The position numbers and the translations under genes are program-made. Of a stretch of 64,000 nt of DNA, positions 22,828 to 34,716 are shown one piece after another. Within the stretch, counting starts at the first letter, position 1, and each line of letters opens with the position of its first letter. Source of the stretch: Phocoena phocoena (taxonomy: Eukaryota; Chordata; Mammalia; Artiodactyla; Phocoenidae); assembly GCF_963924675.1 (NCBI RefSeq), contig NC_089232.1, positions 45,548,522-45,612,521 of the forward strand, in the 5' to 3' direction. The notes under the pieces were generated by a model, which was given only the letters and a program-made list of their open reading frames with translations, had not been told where the DNA came from and did no database searches.

Positions 22828-22865
22828 ATTATTATTATTATTATTACAATGAGAGAGAGAGAGAG
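22828..22865. repeat. (ATT)n and (GA)n compound microsatellite
   Basis: Six ATT units, then 'acaat', then eight GA units. Confidence 0.93.
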
Positions 22866-23024
22866 CATGCCAGAGGGAAACTACAAAAAATGCTATGTAT
22901 TCATGAAGGATAAGATTATACAAATCTGAGAATGGAGAAGAAGGAGACATTTTTGAAATGTCATCCAACAGTGCCAATGAATATTATTTCTGCCAGGGAA
23001 CAGCACAAGAATGTTTTATTCAAA

Positions 23025-23168
23025 AATATCCAAGCAGGGACTTCCCTGGTGGTCCAGTGGGTAAGACTCTGCGCTCCCACTGCAGGGGGCACCGGTTTGG
23101 TCCCTGGTGGGGGAACTAAGATCCCACATGGCACGCAGCTTGGCCAAAAAAAAAAAAGAATATCCAAG
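23025..23168 (+). mobile_element. short CHR/tRNA-only SINE with TSD
   Basis: Head 'gggacttccctggtggtcca'; A12 tail; perfect TSD 'aatatccaag' at 23025-23034 and 23159-23168. Confidence 0.9.
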
Positions 23169-23977
23169 GAAATAAAAATTACATTTAAATGGCACTTGTG
23201 TCAGATACATCCAAAACTTTTAATGAAAAACAGAAAAGCAGCTTGTGGGAATAAAAGTGTTATATTTCTATTCTGGGAATAAAATGTTATACTCTGTATA
23301 TTCTCATAATAAATGACTACTTAGGTATTTAATAGCTTGATTCTCAATGTTAAAATGAGACAAGCCAAACAACAAAGATTTAACAATTTATCGAGATCTT
23401 ATATTTGACTTTGTCATCAACTAACCATAATTATTAGCAATGCAACACATCTTTTAGCCTTTGTTTGTTCCTCACTTTTCTCCAAAGTAAAATAAAGGGG
23501 GTTTCTTCCCCAATTTGAGAGGGAGAAAGAGAGACTGAGAGAGAGAGAATGAACAATACATTACATACTTTCCTTTGAAATGTTTATGTATCCTCTTCCC
23601 TGTCAAATTTGTTTACCAGCCTTGGGGCTATGCCTTATGTTCCTCGATAGCTTTAGAAACTTCCCTCTTTCTCTTCAATGATATCATCCTTGACAACTTC
23701 AACGTTTCTGTCCCTGACTTTTTCACAGCCTGACCTCACATTTTCTCAGCCTTACTGACTTCTTTCCCCCTACCTTCCTTGGATATGGAATCTGCTCAGC
23801 CTCCAAGATTTTAAACTGAAATGCCCATCCCCAGCCATCACCTCTTGCCTTGTTACTTCTCCCATTCTATTGAACTTGGTATTTGTAATCAGAGTAACAT
23901 ATGTTCCATCAACCCTCAACTAGTAGTTGTGGTTATGTCTATAGATTTAATTAATTTGTTTATTATTTTTATTTATA
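23169..23977. other. unassigned sequence, GA-rich patch, possible L2 relic
   Basis: A GA-rich patch lies at 23516-23550. From about 23690 the pyrimidine-rich text faintly resembles L2 ORF2. No gene is recognised. Confidence 0.35.
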
Positions 23978-24188
23978 TTCAAGGCTACAGATTTTAGAGT
24001 CAAACTGTCTACTTTTAAATCCTGACTCTGCCGTTCACTACTTGAGTGATAAGGGATGAGTTACTTAATCCCTCTACGCCCTAAATTTCTCACAGGATTC
24101 CTGTGAAGGTTAAATGAGATAATCCACATAAACCTGGCACATATTAAATACGTGATGAACATTAACCAGTAGTATCAGTATTTCATTT
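23978..24188 (+). mobile_element. MIR SINE, near full length
   Basis: The MIR order is clear: 'ttttagagtcaaactgtcta', 'aaatcctgactctgccgttc', 'gagttacttaatccctctac', 'ggttaaatgagataatccac', 'cctggcacatattaaatacg'. Confidence 0.85.
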
Positions 24189-25084
24189 GGCTTCACTGTC
24201 CTCTGTAGAGCCTGGTCACCATAGTCATCCTGGCTATCTCTCCTCCATTATTCACCTTTTTTCATCTCACTTCCTTGATTCAAACTTTGATTATTTCTGG
24301 GATCTTGTTGGACCATCAGGGATACTCAGGAATTTTTAAAATAATTAATCTCTCCTGAGTCCTTATTCCACTCCTCACAATATTTATTCTAAACCACCCC
24401 TACTTTCAAGTCCCCATATCGTCCCCTGCCTGAAATATTTTTATGACATGAGGTTGTCTCCTAATTCACTGAGAAGAAAGAGGCCACCCTTTCAGCAGAA
24501 AATGCTTCTCCTATACTTCTGTTTCTTCCCATGCAGAGAGAACCCAAAGAATCTAACTCTTGGTTTCTCTGCCTCTGAACTCACTCTATCTTAGGGAAAG
24601 TGCAATGACTTAGCTGATTAGCAAATTTGCGCAAAATAAACCAGCATTCTCTAACCAGCCTTTAGATCACTAGGTAGCCAGCCAGCCCACATGGCCTGAA
24701 CCAATTGCTCTCTCCCTGGATACAAGGTGCTCAGGAGATCAGCTCTACGCCTGTAGGGCTTGGGCAAATCTGCAGTTTAAAAGGGAGTATAACCCTAAAG
24801 TTTGAAGACCTCCAATCAGACAGATGTTGAGGAATACTGAAAAATCAAGACCCAAACTGGGAATATAGAAGAGCTATATAAAGTTAGTGGTATGAGTGGA
24901 CTTTAGTGTGTGGGCAGACTGTTTTGACCTTGGCGGTTGTATGAGCTGTTAACAGCTGTAGTCTGGGAAAGAGGCTGTAAGTCTCAGAGCATGTAGTACT
25001 CTAACCATAGGAAGGGACTGTAGTTTATGGAGGCTTGGTCCATAGGTGAGTGGGTATCTTTGTATTTTAAATTTTTTATTTATT
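24189..25084. other. unassigned sequence, possible L2 relic
   Basis: 24215-24520 is pyrimidine-rich and may be diverged L2. 24600-25080 is unrecognised and may belong to the LTR-like element that follows. Confidence 0.35.
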
Positions 25085-25182
25085 TTATTTTATTGGGGGG
25101 GTGAAGTAGAAAAGAATAGCTTTATTTCTTTGCCAGGCAAAGGGGGAGACAGAGGGCTCCTGCCCTTGAAAACCGTGTGTCC
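25085..25182 (-). mobile_element. LTR-like relic, left of SINE
   Basis: 'agctttatttctttgccagg' reads on the minus strand as an AATAAA-bearing segment, and 'gtgtccccaagtgggta' continues across the SINE at 25199. This fits an old LTR in minus orientation, but I cannot name it. Confidence 0.35.
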
Positions 25183-25533
25183 CCAAGTGGGTATTTTTTT
25201 TATTAGTTTATTTTTTATAAATTTATTTATTTTTGACTGCGTTGGGTCTTCCTTGCTGCGTATGGACTTTCTCTAGTTGTGGTGAGTAGAGGCTTCTCTT
25301 GTTGCAGAGCATGGGCTCTAGGCATGCAGGCTTCAATAGTTGTGGTATGCGGGCTCAGTAGTTGTGGCTCACAGGCTCTAAAGCGCAGGGTCAGTAGTTA
25401 TGGTACAAGGGCTTAGTTGCTCTGCGGCATGTGGGATCTTCCCAGACCAGGGCTCGAACCCATGCCGCCTGCATTGGCAGGCAGATTCTCAACACTGCGC
25501 CGCCAGGGAAGTCCAACCCAGTGGGTACTTTTT
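25183..25533 (-). mobile_element. CHR-family SINE, long form, with TSD
   Basis: The minus-strand long CHR body (about 25199-25514) contains repeated 'agtagttgtggctcacaggc' units. Imperfect TSD 'cca(a)gtgggtaYttttt' at 25183-25198 and 25517-25533. Confidence 0.9.
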
Positions 25534-25582
25534 AAAAGGCAGGCCTGAGCAAAGGCTCAGGCAGGACACAACCTTTAAAAGG

Positions 25583-26135
25583 ATGACATAGCCCGAGGAC
25601 ACGACATAAAATGATTAGAACCAAATAGGTCCAAGAGTCGACTTCTACTAGACTCTGAGCCTCAGTATATGTTCATTGTAACACATCAGCAAGCTAAATG
25701 ACACACCCACAGGTACAATGACAGTTCCAAGGCCGACCATAAAGGTCAAAAAGTGGGCAGTAGCCCAGTTCCTGGAAATCCCCATCCCTTCCCCAAAATA
25801 GCTGTAATATTCCTCCCATTCATTAGCCTATGAAATTATCCACCCCTATAAAAACTGACAACCCCATACCCTGGTGCCACTCTTGCCTTCTGAGATGGCC
25901 CACGCTGTGTCTGTGGAGTGTGTTTCTCTCTAAATAAATCCACTTTGTCTCCACTGAATCCTTTCTGTGATGAGACATCAAGAACCTGAGCTTCATTAAG
26001 TCCTGAGACCAGGTGTGTGATCTCAGTTAAAAGACCGTGGGTTCAAGTCCCAATTTGGGTTTTGGCTGGGTTTGAGTCCCAGCGTGTGGGTTCAAGTCCC
26101 AATCTGAGTTCCACGGTTTCAGAACCTCAAGAGCC
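25583..26135 (+). mobile_element. class I ERV-like solo LTR
   Basis: A TATA-like 'cccctataaaaactgacaac', then 'gagatggcccacgctgtgtc', a polyadenylation signal in 'ctctaaataaatccactttg', and a U5-like end give the U3-R-U5 order. The boundaries are approximate because no clean duplication is visible. The U5 part carries three tRNA T-arm-like motifs, described separately. No viral gene follows it. Confidence 0.6.
26037..26103 (+). repeat. three T-arm-like motifs in LTR U5
   Basis: 'gtgggttcaagtcccaat' occurs exactly twice (26037-26054 and 26086-26103), with a related 'ctgggtttgagtcccag' at 26066-26082 between. Each is a small inverted repeat with a 'ttcaagt' or 'ttgagt' loop, like a tRNA T-arm. 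Confidence 0.85.
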
Positions 26136-26614
26136 TTGTCTTGGGCACATGATCTGTAAGTGGTCTCTGTACCCTCTGAAAGGTGAGGCCACACAGGTAA
26201 ACACTGTGAACTTGCAAATGCTAGATGGTGGAAGGATTAGATCCTTTTAGGCTTTTGTTGTTTTTTAAACTATTGATATAAGCCAAGTTCTGGATGCCCT
26301 TCAGAGAACAAAACAAGTTCTAACTTTCAGTTGTTAGTGGCATTCAGGGCAAAGGACAAAATTAAAGGGACTAAACTTTATGAACTTGGCTTGTCCACAG
26401 ACTCAGGAGCAGAAAATACAAAAGAATTACTGGCAACTTGGTAGTTATAGATGGGCATGCAGGAATTTCTGTGCCTGGTGGGAACACACCTGAGAAGTTT
26501 ATGAAATTCAAAAACAGAAGAAACAGAGTGTCTCACAGAGCACCTGGCAAAGGTATTGACCCTCACTAGAGTCTAGAGTCCTAGGGGTACAGGTTTTAGA
26601 AACATGAACAGCAA
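26136..26614. other. unassigned sequence after LTR
   Basis: No gene or named repeat is recognised. It could be ERV leader or unrelated host sequence. Confidence 0.35.
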
Positions 26615-26752
26615 TTTTGGAGTCTACTATTGCTGATTATTCAACTGAATAAGACAAAAACCTATGCTACTCTCAGCAAACTAGGAATACAGGTGAACTT
26701 CCTCAACTTGATAAGGAATATCTACAAAAAACCTACAGGTAACATCACACTT

Positions 26753-26992
26753 AAAAGTGAGAAACTAGGGACTTCCCTGGTGGTCCAATGGTTAAAAATC
26801 CACCTTCCAATGCAGGGACGTGGGTTCAATCCCTGGTCAGGGAACTAAGATCCCACGTGCTGCAGGGCAACAAAGCCTGCGCACCACAGCTAAAGATCCC
26901 ACATGCTGCAACTAAGACATGATGCAGCCAAAGAATAAATAATAAAATAAAAATAAATAATTTAAAAAAATAAAATAAAAGTGAGAAACTAG
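26753..26992 (+). mobile_element. CHR-family SINE in L1, with TSD
   Basis: The body is 26769-26976 with an AAATA-rich tail. Perfect 16-bp TSD 'aaaagtgagaaactag' at 26753-26768 and 26977-26992. Confidence 0.93.
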
Positions 26993-27696
26993 AAGCTTTC
27001 CCACTAAGATTAGGAGCAAGTCAAGGATGTGCCTTCTTACTACTCCTTTTCAACATCATACTGGAAGTCCTAGCTAATGTAATAAAACAAGAAAAGGAAA
27101 TAAAAAGTATACAGATTGGGAAGGAAGAAATAAAATATTCTTGGTTCACAAATGACATGATTATCTATGTAGAAAATCCAAAAGAGTCAATAAAATAGGT
27201 CCTGGACCTGATAAGCAATTATAGCAAGGTTGTAGGATACAAGGTTAATATATAAAAGTCAATTGCTTTCCTATTTACCAGCAAAGAAAAACTGAAATTT
27301 GAAATTAAAAACACAATATTATTTACATTAGCATCCAAGAGATATAAAATACTTATATAAACCTAACAAAATATGTACAATACCTGTGTAAGTAAAACTA
27401 CAGAATTCTGATGAAATAAAACAAAGAAATAAATGAGATATACCATGATCATAGGTAGGAAGACTCAATATTGTCAAGACATCAGTTCTTCCCTACTTGA
27501 TTTATATATTCAACACAGTCCTAATGAAAACCCCAGCAAGTTATTTTGTGGATATTGACAAGCTGATTCTGGAGTTCATATGGAGGCAAAAGACCCAGAA
27601 TAGCTAATTCAATATTGAAGGAGAAGAACAAAGTCAGAGGACTGATACTACCTGATTTCAAGACTTACTATAAAGCTAGAATAATCAAGACAGTGT

Positions 27697-27851
27697 GGTT
27701 ATATGTCAATTAAAAAAATTTTTTTTTGGCTGCCCTGCACAGCATGTGGGATCTTAGTTCCCTGACCAGGGATCGAACCCGCACTCCCTGCATTGGAAGC
27801 GCAGTCTTAACCACTGGACCACCAGGGAAGTCCCAGGTTATATGTCAATTA
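27697..27851 (-). mobile_element. short CHR/tRNA-only SINE in L1, with TSD
   Basis: Minus-strand SINE 27713-27835. Perfect 16-bp TSD 'ggttatatgtcaatta' at 27697-27712 and 27836-27851. Confidence 0.93.
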
Positions 27852-28441
27852 CATCTCAACAAAACTAGAAGGAAAAAAAGACAGTGTGGTAATGGCGAAA
27901 GAATTTTACAAATAGATCAATGAAACAGAATAGAGAAAACAGAAATAGACCACATAAATAAAGTCAATTGATCTTTGACAAAAGGGCAAAGACAATACAA
28001 TAGAGAAAAGATAGCCTTTTCAACAAATGGTGCTGGAACAACTTAATGGCCACATCTAAAACAGTAAAGCTAGACACACATTTTACACCTCTCACAAAAA
28101 TTAACTCAAAATGGATTATAAACTTAAATGTAAAATATAAAATTATAAAACTCCTAGAAGATAACCTAGGGGAAAACCTTGGTGACCTTGGATATGGTGA
28201 TGACTTCTTAGATACAGTATCAAAGGCATGATCCATGAAAGAAATAATTGATAAGCTGTACCTCATTAAAATTAAAAACTTCTACTCTATGAAAGACACT
28301 GTAAGAGAATGAGAAGGCAAGCCCCAGACCGGGAGAAAATACTTGCAAAAGACACCTCTGATAAAAGATCATTATCCAAAATATACAAAGAACTCTAAAA
28401 ACTCAAAAATAAGAAAGTAAACAACCTGATTAAAAATGGGT

Positions 28442-28650
28442 GGGCTTCCCTGGTGGCGCAGTGGTTGAGGGTCCGCCTGTCGATGTAGGGGACACGGGTT
28501 CGTGCCCCAGTCCAGGAAGATCCCACATGCCGCAGAGCGGCTGGGCCCGTGAGCCATGGCCACTGAGCCTGCGCGTCCGGAGCCTGTGCTCCGCAATGGG
28601 AGAGGCCACAGCAGTGAGAGGCCCGCGTATCGCAAAAAAAAAAAAAAAGG
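28442..28650 (+). mobile_element. CHR-family SINE (CHR-2-like) in L1
   Basis: Head 'gggcttccctggtggcgcag', full body, A15 tail. The L1 host resumes after a second SINE. The TSD is blurred by A-rich sequence (about 'aaaatgggt'). Confidence 0.88.
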
Positions 28651-28789
28651 GTAAAAGAGTGAATTCCCTGGCGTCCAGTGGTTAGGACTCTGTGCTTTCA
28701 CTGCTGAGGGCGCGGATTCAATCCCTGGTTGGGGAAATAAGATCCCACAAGCCGCACTATGCAGCCAAAAAAAAAAAAAATGTAAAGGA
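28651..28789 (+). mobile_element. short CHR/tRNA-only SINE, adjacent to previous
   Basis: Head 'gaattccctggcgtccagtg' and an A14 tail, lying 9 bp after the previous SINE. TSD-like 'gtaaaaga' / 'gtaaagga' at 28651-28658 and 28782-28789. Confidence 0.85.
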
Positions 28790-29825
28790 CCTGAAAGGAC
28801 ACCTCGCAAAGAAGATATACAGATGGCAAAAAAGCTTATGAAAAACCGTTCAACATAATACATCATTAGGGTACTATAAATTAAAACAACAATGACATCC
28901 ACTACACACCTATCAGAAAGGCCAAAATCTAGGACACTGACAACGCAAAATGCTGGCAAGGATGTGGAGCAACAGAAACCTCTTTCATTGCTGTTGAGAA
29001 TGCAAGATGATCTCTCCATTTTGGAAGACTATTTGGTAGTTTCTTACAAAACTAAGCATACTCTTATCATATGATCCAGCAGTCATACTTGGTATTAGTA
29101 TTTACCCAAAGGAGTTGAAAGCTTTATGTTCACACAAAAACCTGTACACAGATGTTTAGAGCAGCTTTATTCATAATTACCAAAACTTGAAAGCAAGCAG
29201 GATATCCTTCAGTAGGTGAATGGATAAACAAACTATGGTCCAGTCAATGGAATATTATTCAGCACTAAAAATAAATGTTATTAAGCCATGAAAAGACATA
29301 TAGTATCTTAAATGCATAATACTAAGTGAAAGAAGCCCATCTAAAAAGGGTACATATTGTATGATTCCAACTATGACATTCTGGAAGAGGCAAAACTACA
29401 GAGACAACTAAAAGATCAATGGTTGCTGGGAGTTAGGGAGAAGAAAGGAATGAATAGGCAGAGCACGGAGGATTTTTAGAGAAGTGAAACAATTCTGTAT
29501 GATACTATAATGGTGGATAAACCTATACAATGTACAACACTCAAAAGTGAACCCTAAGGTAAACTACGGACTTTGGGTGGGAATGATGTGTCAGAATTAG
29601 TTCATGCATTATAACGAATGTATCACTCTGGTGTAGGATGTTGACGGTGGGGCAAGTTGTGCATGTGTGGGGTTAGGGGGTATATGGTAACTCTCTGTAC
29701 TTTCCACTCAATTTTTCTGTGAACTTAAAACTACTCCAAAAATAAAAACTATTAAAAGCACCTATGCTAGGAAGAAGGTTTCCTTGCCTTGAACAGAGGG
29801 TATTTTTTAAAATTCTTAGGCTTCA

Positions 29826-29958
29826 TTCCAAATCTACTGAATCATTTCTGCAGGAATAGGACATAGGAATCAGTATTTTTAATAACTATACCCAGTTATT
29901 AAATAATTATAAGCACCCAGGTGATTATTTTGGTCAGACAAGTTTGGGAAACATTGGT
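29826..29958 (+). mobile_element. MER5A, 3' part
   Basis: 'caaatctactgaatcatttc', 'cacccaggtgattattttgg' and 'agtttgggaaacattgg' match the MER5A second half. It is strongly diverged. Confidence 0.65.
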
Positions 29959-30179
29959 TTAAACTATTCTATAGTTGGAAGCAGTCACAGCAACTGATGG
30001 CCAAGGACTTAACTTTTTGGCTCACAAGGAGTATTAGTAAACAGAGTTCACTCTCAATGTGGCAATGAAGGGGCAAGAACTTGGAGTTCAAAGGCAAGAT
30101 TATCCTTCCATGTTCCAATATGCTTTGGCCAATGGTATGTGAATGGAAGACTGAGTCGGAAAGATGTGTGCTACTTCTG

Positions 30180-30425
30180 GGCAGGAATTTTAAGAGCCAG
30201 GGAACAACGATTTGTCACATTTCCTTGTCCCTGTTGTGGAGATCATGGAAAAACTTGTAGCGATTGTGTCATCCTAGTCCCTTAAGTGAATACAATGTGA
30301 ACAGAACTCCCTGCCGATTCATGATGGACACATAGTATGAGTGAAAAATAAACTGTTGTCTCAAGCCACTAAAATTTTGAGCTTCTTTGTCATTGCAGCA
30401 TAATCCAGCCTATCATGACTAATAG
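30180..30425 (+). mobile_element. MLT1-like LTR, 3' part
   Basis: It contains 'gtgaaaaataaactgttgtc', 'aagccactaaaattttgagc' and 'cattgcagcataatccagcc', the usual end of older MLT1-type LTRs. Confidence 0.6.
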
Positions 30426-31949
30426 TCTTCAAGCTATACAAATTCCTAAGCTTCACAAGAAGACAACAATATCAATCTCAAATATTACTCTCTGAAAGAA
30501 GAGTTAATATGGATAGCAAATTATCCCCCTAGAAATGGAAAATTCCAAGTGCCAAATTGAACATCTCCAAATTCAGTTTATGTTCACAGGACATGGATTC
30601 CAGAAACTTATATCAGATCAACCATCTTGGTAAAGCTAAAAGTCAGAATTTCTCTTCCTCTCATCCTTGACCCCTCTGACCTGGTATTTGACAACACTGA
30701 TTAATGGGCTTTGGGAATACAAATTTGCCTGGAATAACTACACCAGAGACTGAGGAATAGCTCTTTCTAAATTTGATGGGTGTTGGGCCTGTGCTGTAAT
30801 AATTTTGTGTCTCACTGACTTTTTTGACTCTCTGGAAACTCAGTGGAAGACAATGTTAAACTAATACAATTTCTGTACAAGCTACAACTGCTTACAAAAA
30901 ATTCCAAACCTATTTAAGCCTTAAGTACTCTTCTAATTAAGATTGAGTAAAATATGAAGTGAAAAGAATGAATTCTGGACATTAATTTCTTTGAAGTTTA
31001 AATCTCAAAGGCAAGAGAATTTGACTTCTGGCATTAATTTCTTCAGGCTTTAATGTGTAAAGAATTTTCATCTTCAGACTTTAATTTTTCCTGGACATTT
31101 GATAATGGGAGAGAATTTATGATCAAATTTGGAGGGTCGCTGTGATGACTGCATTTTATTATTGAAGTATCTTAATGGTACCATGTATCTCATTGCAAGC
31201 CCTCTTATATGTAAGACTGGATAATATTACTGAATATAATTGGTATGGAAATAGATGAAGGGATGAATTTTCAGATTTGGAGTTTCTATAATTAATACTA
31301 TTTGTGGTAGTTATAAAATGTGGCCTGTTTTAAGTCCTGTCCTAGCAGCTTCTCTCTCATGCAGGTCTTGGTCCTGGAAGGAAGCTCAGTTTGGTTTTGA
31401 GTGTGTATAGCCTAGACCATTCTCGTACCATTCCATAGGGCCTAGACCATTCTAGCACCATCTGATCTTCTCATGGTTCCCTTTGTCACCTGAGAAATGG
31501 AGTCCACAAAGCTTCTCATCAATTTTGACTTCTACCCTCAAATGAACTCTCTAAGCTTTATACACCAAGTGGGACTCCTTCTTTCAGGGCATCTTTTGGT
31601 AATTTGATGTTTTGTTTTGTTTTGTTTTGGCTCCTTCTGCTTCCTCCCTCATGTAAATCTTGTTGCTATCATGACGAGTATATGTGGGAGCTTATAGCTT
31701 TTTGCTACATAAACTTGTTATTGATGTTTGTGGGGTTTAGGTTTTGCTACCCAACTTGGCCTGTTTTTGTAGGAAGATATGGGGATATTAAAAAACTATG
31801 CCATTTCCAACTTCCCAGAATTCCATTTGCTTTTTTCTTGATCCCTTCATGTAGCAAAGATAGTTATATGCCCACCAAATCCCTTTTCATATTTCTTCTA
31901 CATTCCCGCCCACCCACCCCCCCACCACCAGCCCCCAGCATTACGTGTG
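30426..31949. other. unassigned intergenic sequence
   Basis: No gene or repeat family is recognised in this stretch apart from a (GTTTT)n run at 31606-31629. A frame of 122 codons at 31604-31972 is cysteine-, leucine- and proline-rich without a known domain and ends in a simple C-rich tract. Confidence 0.4.
31606..31629. repeat. (GTTTT)n simple repeat
   Basis: Four pentamer units. Confidence 0.85.
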
Positions 31950-32225
31950 ACCATGCGACTAGTTCTGGCTAGTGAAACATGAGTAGAAGTAACAGGTGTC
32001 ACTTCGCAGTAGTGGTAGCGAGATCCCTCTGTATCACTCTCTTGCCTTTCTCTTCTCCTCTGGTCATGGGCATGCAGCCCAAAGATTGAAGCAACCTGGA
32101 TCAGTGGGTCTCAGCATAGAGGACAGCAACCTACAGTAGAGTTTACATTAGCAAGAAATAAACTTTTATGTTTTGAGTAACTATTCTTTTGGGACTACTG
32201 CCACAGCATAAACCCAGACTACCAA
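31950..32225 (+). mobile_element. MLT1-like LTR
   Basis: It ends with 'gcaagaaataaacttttatg' and 'ccacagcataaacccagact', resembling the MLT1 3' end. The 5' part ('gtgtcacttcgcagtagtgg') is less certain. Confidence 0.55.
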
Positions 32226-32572
32226 GACACTTCCCCACCTACTTGCTCTAATATTTATTCCCTTTTCACCTCTTCCTCTGTAGATATGCTCAAGTATCTC
32301 CTATCCCCTTCAAAAACACCTTCCCCTGATCCTCCTGTCCCTCAAATTATCATAGAACTCCCTTCTCATTCGCTGATATATTTCTGGAAGGAAAAGCTAT
32401 GTATACTACCTCCACTTGCTCACCACCCACTCACTCCTTAATTCCAGGGAATCTGGCTTTTGCCTTCTCCACTCTTTAGAAACTTTTTTTTTAAGATTAC
32501 CAATGATCTACTTGCCAAATCACACTCAATCCTGTTTGACCTCTCTCCTACCATGGCCCCAAACCCTAGTCA
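32226..32572 (+). mobile_element. L2 LINE fragment, ORF2 part
   Basis: 'aagattaccaatgatctact', 'tgccaaatcacactcaatcc' and 'tgacctctctcctacc' follow the L2 ORF2 order. No frame is intact. Confidence 0.65.
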
Positions 32573-32755
32573 AGTGGTTTTAAATCTTTTCATGACCCCT
32601 TTGAAAATCAAATCAGATAAAAGCTGTGGATCCTACTCCCAGAAAAGTTACATACACATGTATACAAATTTTTATAAATTTCAGAGTTTTTGATCAGCAA
32701 GCTCCCCCAAAGCCCTTCCACAATAGCCTAAAGATCTCTGTATCTTGGGTAAAGA
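32573..32755. mobile_element. hAT-like MITE, family uncertain
   Basis: 'ttcatgacccctttgaaaat', 'taaaagctgtggatcctact' and 'gaaaagttacatacacatgt' recall a common mammalian hAT element. It interrupts the L2 at its left edge. Confidence 0.5.
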
Positions 32756-33499
32756 ATTCTGCCCTGGTTTATACCTAAGAAAGAGGGTCATCCATTCCCA
32801 CAAAACAGTCACACAGAGTATTCTTTCACTTGCCAGTGTATTTTTCTATATCACTCTAAAGTTCTGTCTCACTTCTATTGTTCGCATTTCTGTAGTGGTT
32901 TCTTACCATTTATCTATATTCCCTCATTCGTCTCTCTCTTCATTCAATCACGAACTACTTGCAGAGTAAAAAACAACATTATGCTCCTCTTATCCCAAAG
33001 GAAATGACAGTATAGGTGGAAAGAGACATACTAACATTAAAACATAAGTAATAAAATAAGGAAGAATATGAATAAGTGGGAGACATATTGAACTGTTTCC
33101 AAGGAAGGGTCAGACACTGCTTTCTGTTGGACAGGGCGTGTAAACTGGGCCTTGAAAGATGAGCTGGGTTTTGATAGGCAGATAGAAGGGAGAATGGTCA
33201 AATGGAATAGAAAGTATTATGTGAGCAAAAAGAAATATGTAAATATAAGTGAAATTCTGGGGAGATCACAAGTAGGCTCCACATGGAATGACTAGAGAGG
33301 ACACAAAGTTAGATAAAAACAGAATGGTAGGTTGGGGCCAATCCTGTGTTAGCCTTGAGTACCAGGCTAAAGAGTCTGGGCTTAGTTTTGTTAAAAATAG
33401 AGACACTGAATATTTTTGAGCAAAAGACTGATAGGATAAAAATGGTCTCTTAGGAAGATTAATCTGCTAAGAGTGCTTAATTGAGAGATGAGGGACTGG
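32756..33499. other. unassigned, then L2-like antisense sequence
   Basis: 32756-33040 is unrecognised. 33040-33480 ('gggccttgaaagatgagctg', 'aggctaaagagtctgggctt') resembles antisense L2-type repeats, with low certainty. Confidence 0.4.
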
Positions 33500-34474
33500 C
33501 CAAAAGGAGGAGAGTTGGAGACTGTGCAACAACCCATGATCTGAGCTTTTGAACTACAGAACTGAACTGTTTGAGGAGAGCAACATTAGCAAAAGGGGTG
33601 CAGCTGGTGTAGCAGGCATGAAGATGCATTGCTTGGATCTCCCTTCAGCTGGAAGAAAGCAGTTAGCTTTCAGCTGTAGCACCTTTGGGACCTACCACAG
33701 CAACATTCAAGCTGAGGTCATCATCTTCTCAGTGCAGCAACCCACCAATGACTGAGCATAGCAGTGTTACTAGACCTCGCCATTTCTACCAAGTGCAGAA
33801 CTTCTCTATCAGGCGATCTTTGCTCTGGAGCTCCCCATTGGGTTGACTGAGACTTTGCTAGGTCTGCATCAAAGTCTGTTGCTCTCCCTGTCCAACGCTG
33901 TTTCCTCCCCACTTTTCTTTCAAAAGTGTCAGATCAGCATCCAGCTCTGATGGCTTTCCCTACTCAATTCTCCTTCCCCCTTTATCTCTCAAAGTGTTAC
34001 ACCCCACTCCCCAGTTAATATAAAAATACTTTGGAAATAAATGCAGAGTTACACATTATAAAATTCATACAAGTAAAAATTATAGCCCTGAATTAATTGT
34101 GTCTAGGAAAGGCAGATTCTGAGTTTAATTATTTTATGAGCTATAAAAATGAGAAACGTGATAATAATGATTTATGTATTGAGAAAAACACCAAGGTCAC
34201 TGCAGGCTTAAATGAGTTTTTTACATACTGAAATCTTTTTTCTGATTTAACCTGAGATTAAATGAGTGACTAAAGTAGCTATTTGGACATTTCTTTATTT
34301 AGAGAAGCCAATTTATTTTAAAGAGAAAATTTTCATCTCACAACTGTAAGTAACAATAGGATAAATGGGAGGAGCAGAGTAGTTCTCTGAGACAAGTGCA
34401 GCAGCTGGGGTTCAGCAAATATGAGTCAGTATATGCACTATAACATGTCCTTAAAAGGACATATTATAGCAAAG
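33500..34474. other. unassigned intergenic sequence
   Basis: No gene is recognised. The stretch 33600-34010 has the style of an old interspersed repeat, but I cannot place it. Confidence 0.35.
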
Positions 34475-34716
34475 ATTCTTGAAACTTTTTTAAAATTTTT
34501 ATTGGAGTATAGTTGATTTACAATGTTGTGTTAGTTTCTGCTCTACAGCAAAGTAAATCAGTTATACATATACATATATCCACTCTCTTTTAGATTCTAT
34601 TCCCATATAGGTCATTACAGAGTACTGAGTAGAGTTCCCTGTGCTATACAGTAGATTCTTATTAGTTATCTATTTTATATATAGTAGTGTGTATATGTCA
34701 ATCCTCTTGAAGCTTC
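34475..34716 (-). mobile_element. very short LINE-1 3' end with TSD
   Basis: L1 3' UTR on the minus strand (34489-34704: 'tattggagtatagttgattt', 'ccctgtgctatacagtagat'). Imperfect TSD 'tcttgaaRctt' on either side. Only about 215 bp were copied. Confidence 0.88.

Larger units (their letters stand above)
22241..23024. other. unassigned sequence with microsatellites
   Basis: No gene is recognised. It holds (CA)n at 22542-22567, (ATT)n at 22828-22846 and (GA)n at 22850-22865. Confidence 0.5.
26615..29757 (+). mobile_element. older LINE-1, ORF2 part to 3' end, with four SINE insertions
   Basis: It reads continuously as L1 ORF2 from the reverse-transcriptase region through the C-terminus and 3' UTR to an A-rich end near 29740-29757. 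The RT region is seen in 'aggagcaagtcaaggatgtg' and a damaged FADD-like block near 27150. The ORF is broken throughout. SINEs at 26769-26976, 27713-27835, 28442-28650 and 28659-28781 interrupt it without changing its order. Divergence marks it as an older (L1M-type) copy. Confidence 0.88.

Noticed and set aside
26037..26103. tRNA gene
   Set aside because: Only T-arm-like motifs are present; there is no A box, anticodon arm or acceptor stem around them.
28372..29019. 215-codon minus-strand frame
   Set aside because: It runs antisense through an L1 and two SINEs; its repetitive 'RYAGLSLLWPLPLRSTGSGR' segment recurs wherever this SINE is read in that frame.
31604..31972. 122-codon hydrophobic, cysteine-rich frame
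   Set aside because: It starts in a GTTTT repeat and ends in a C-rich simple tract and LTR-like sequence; no domain or conservation signal is visible.
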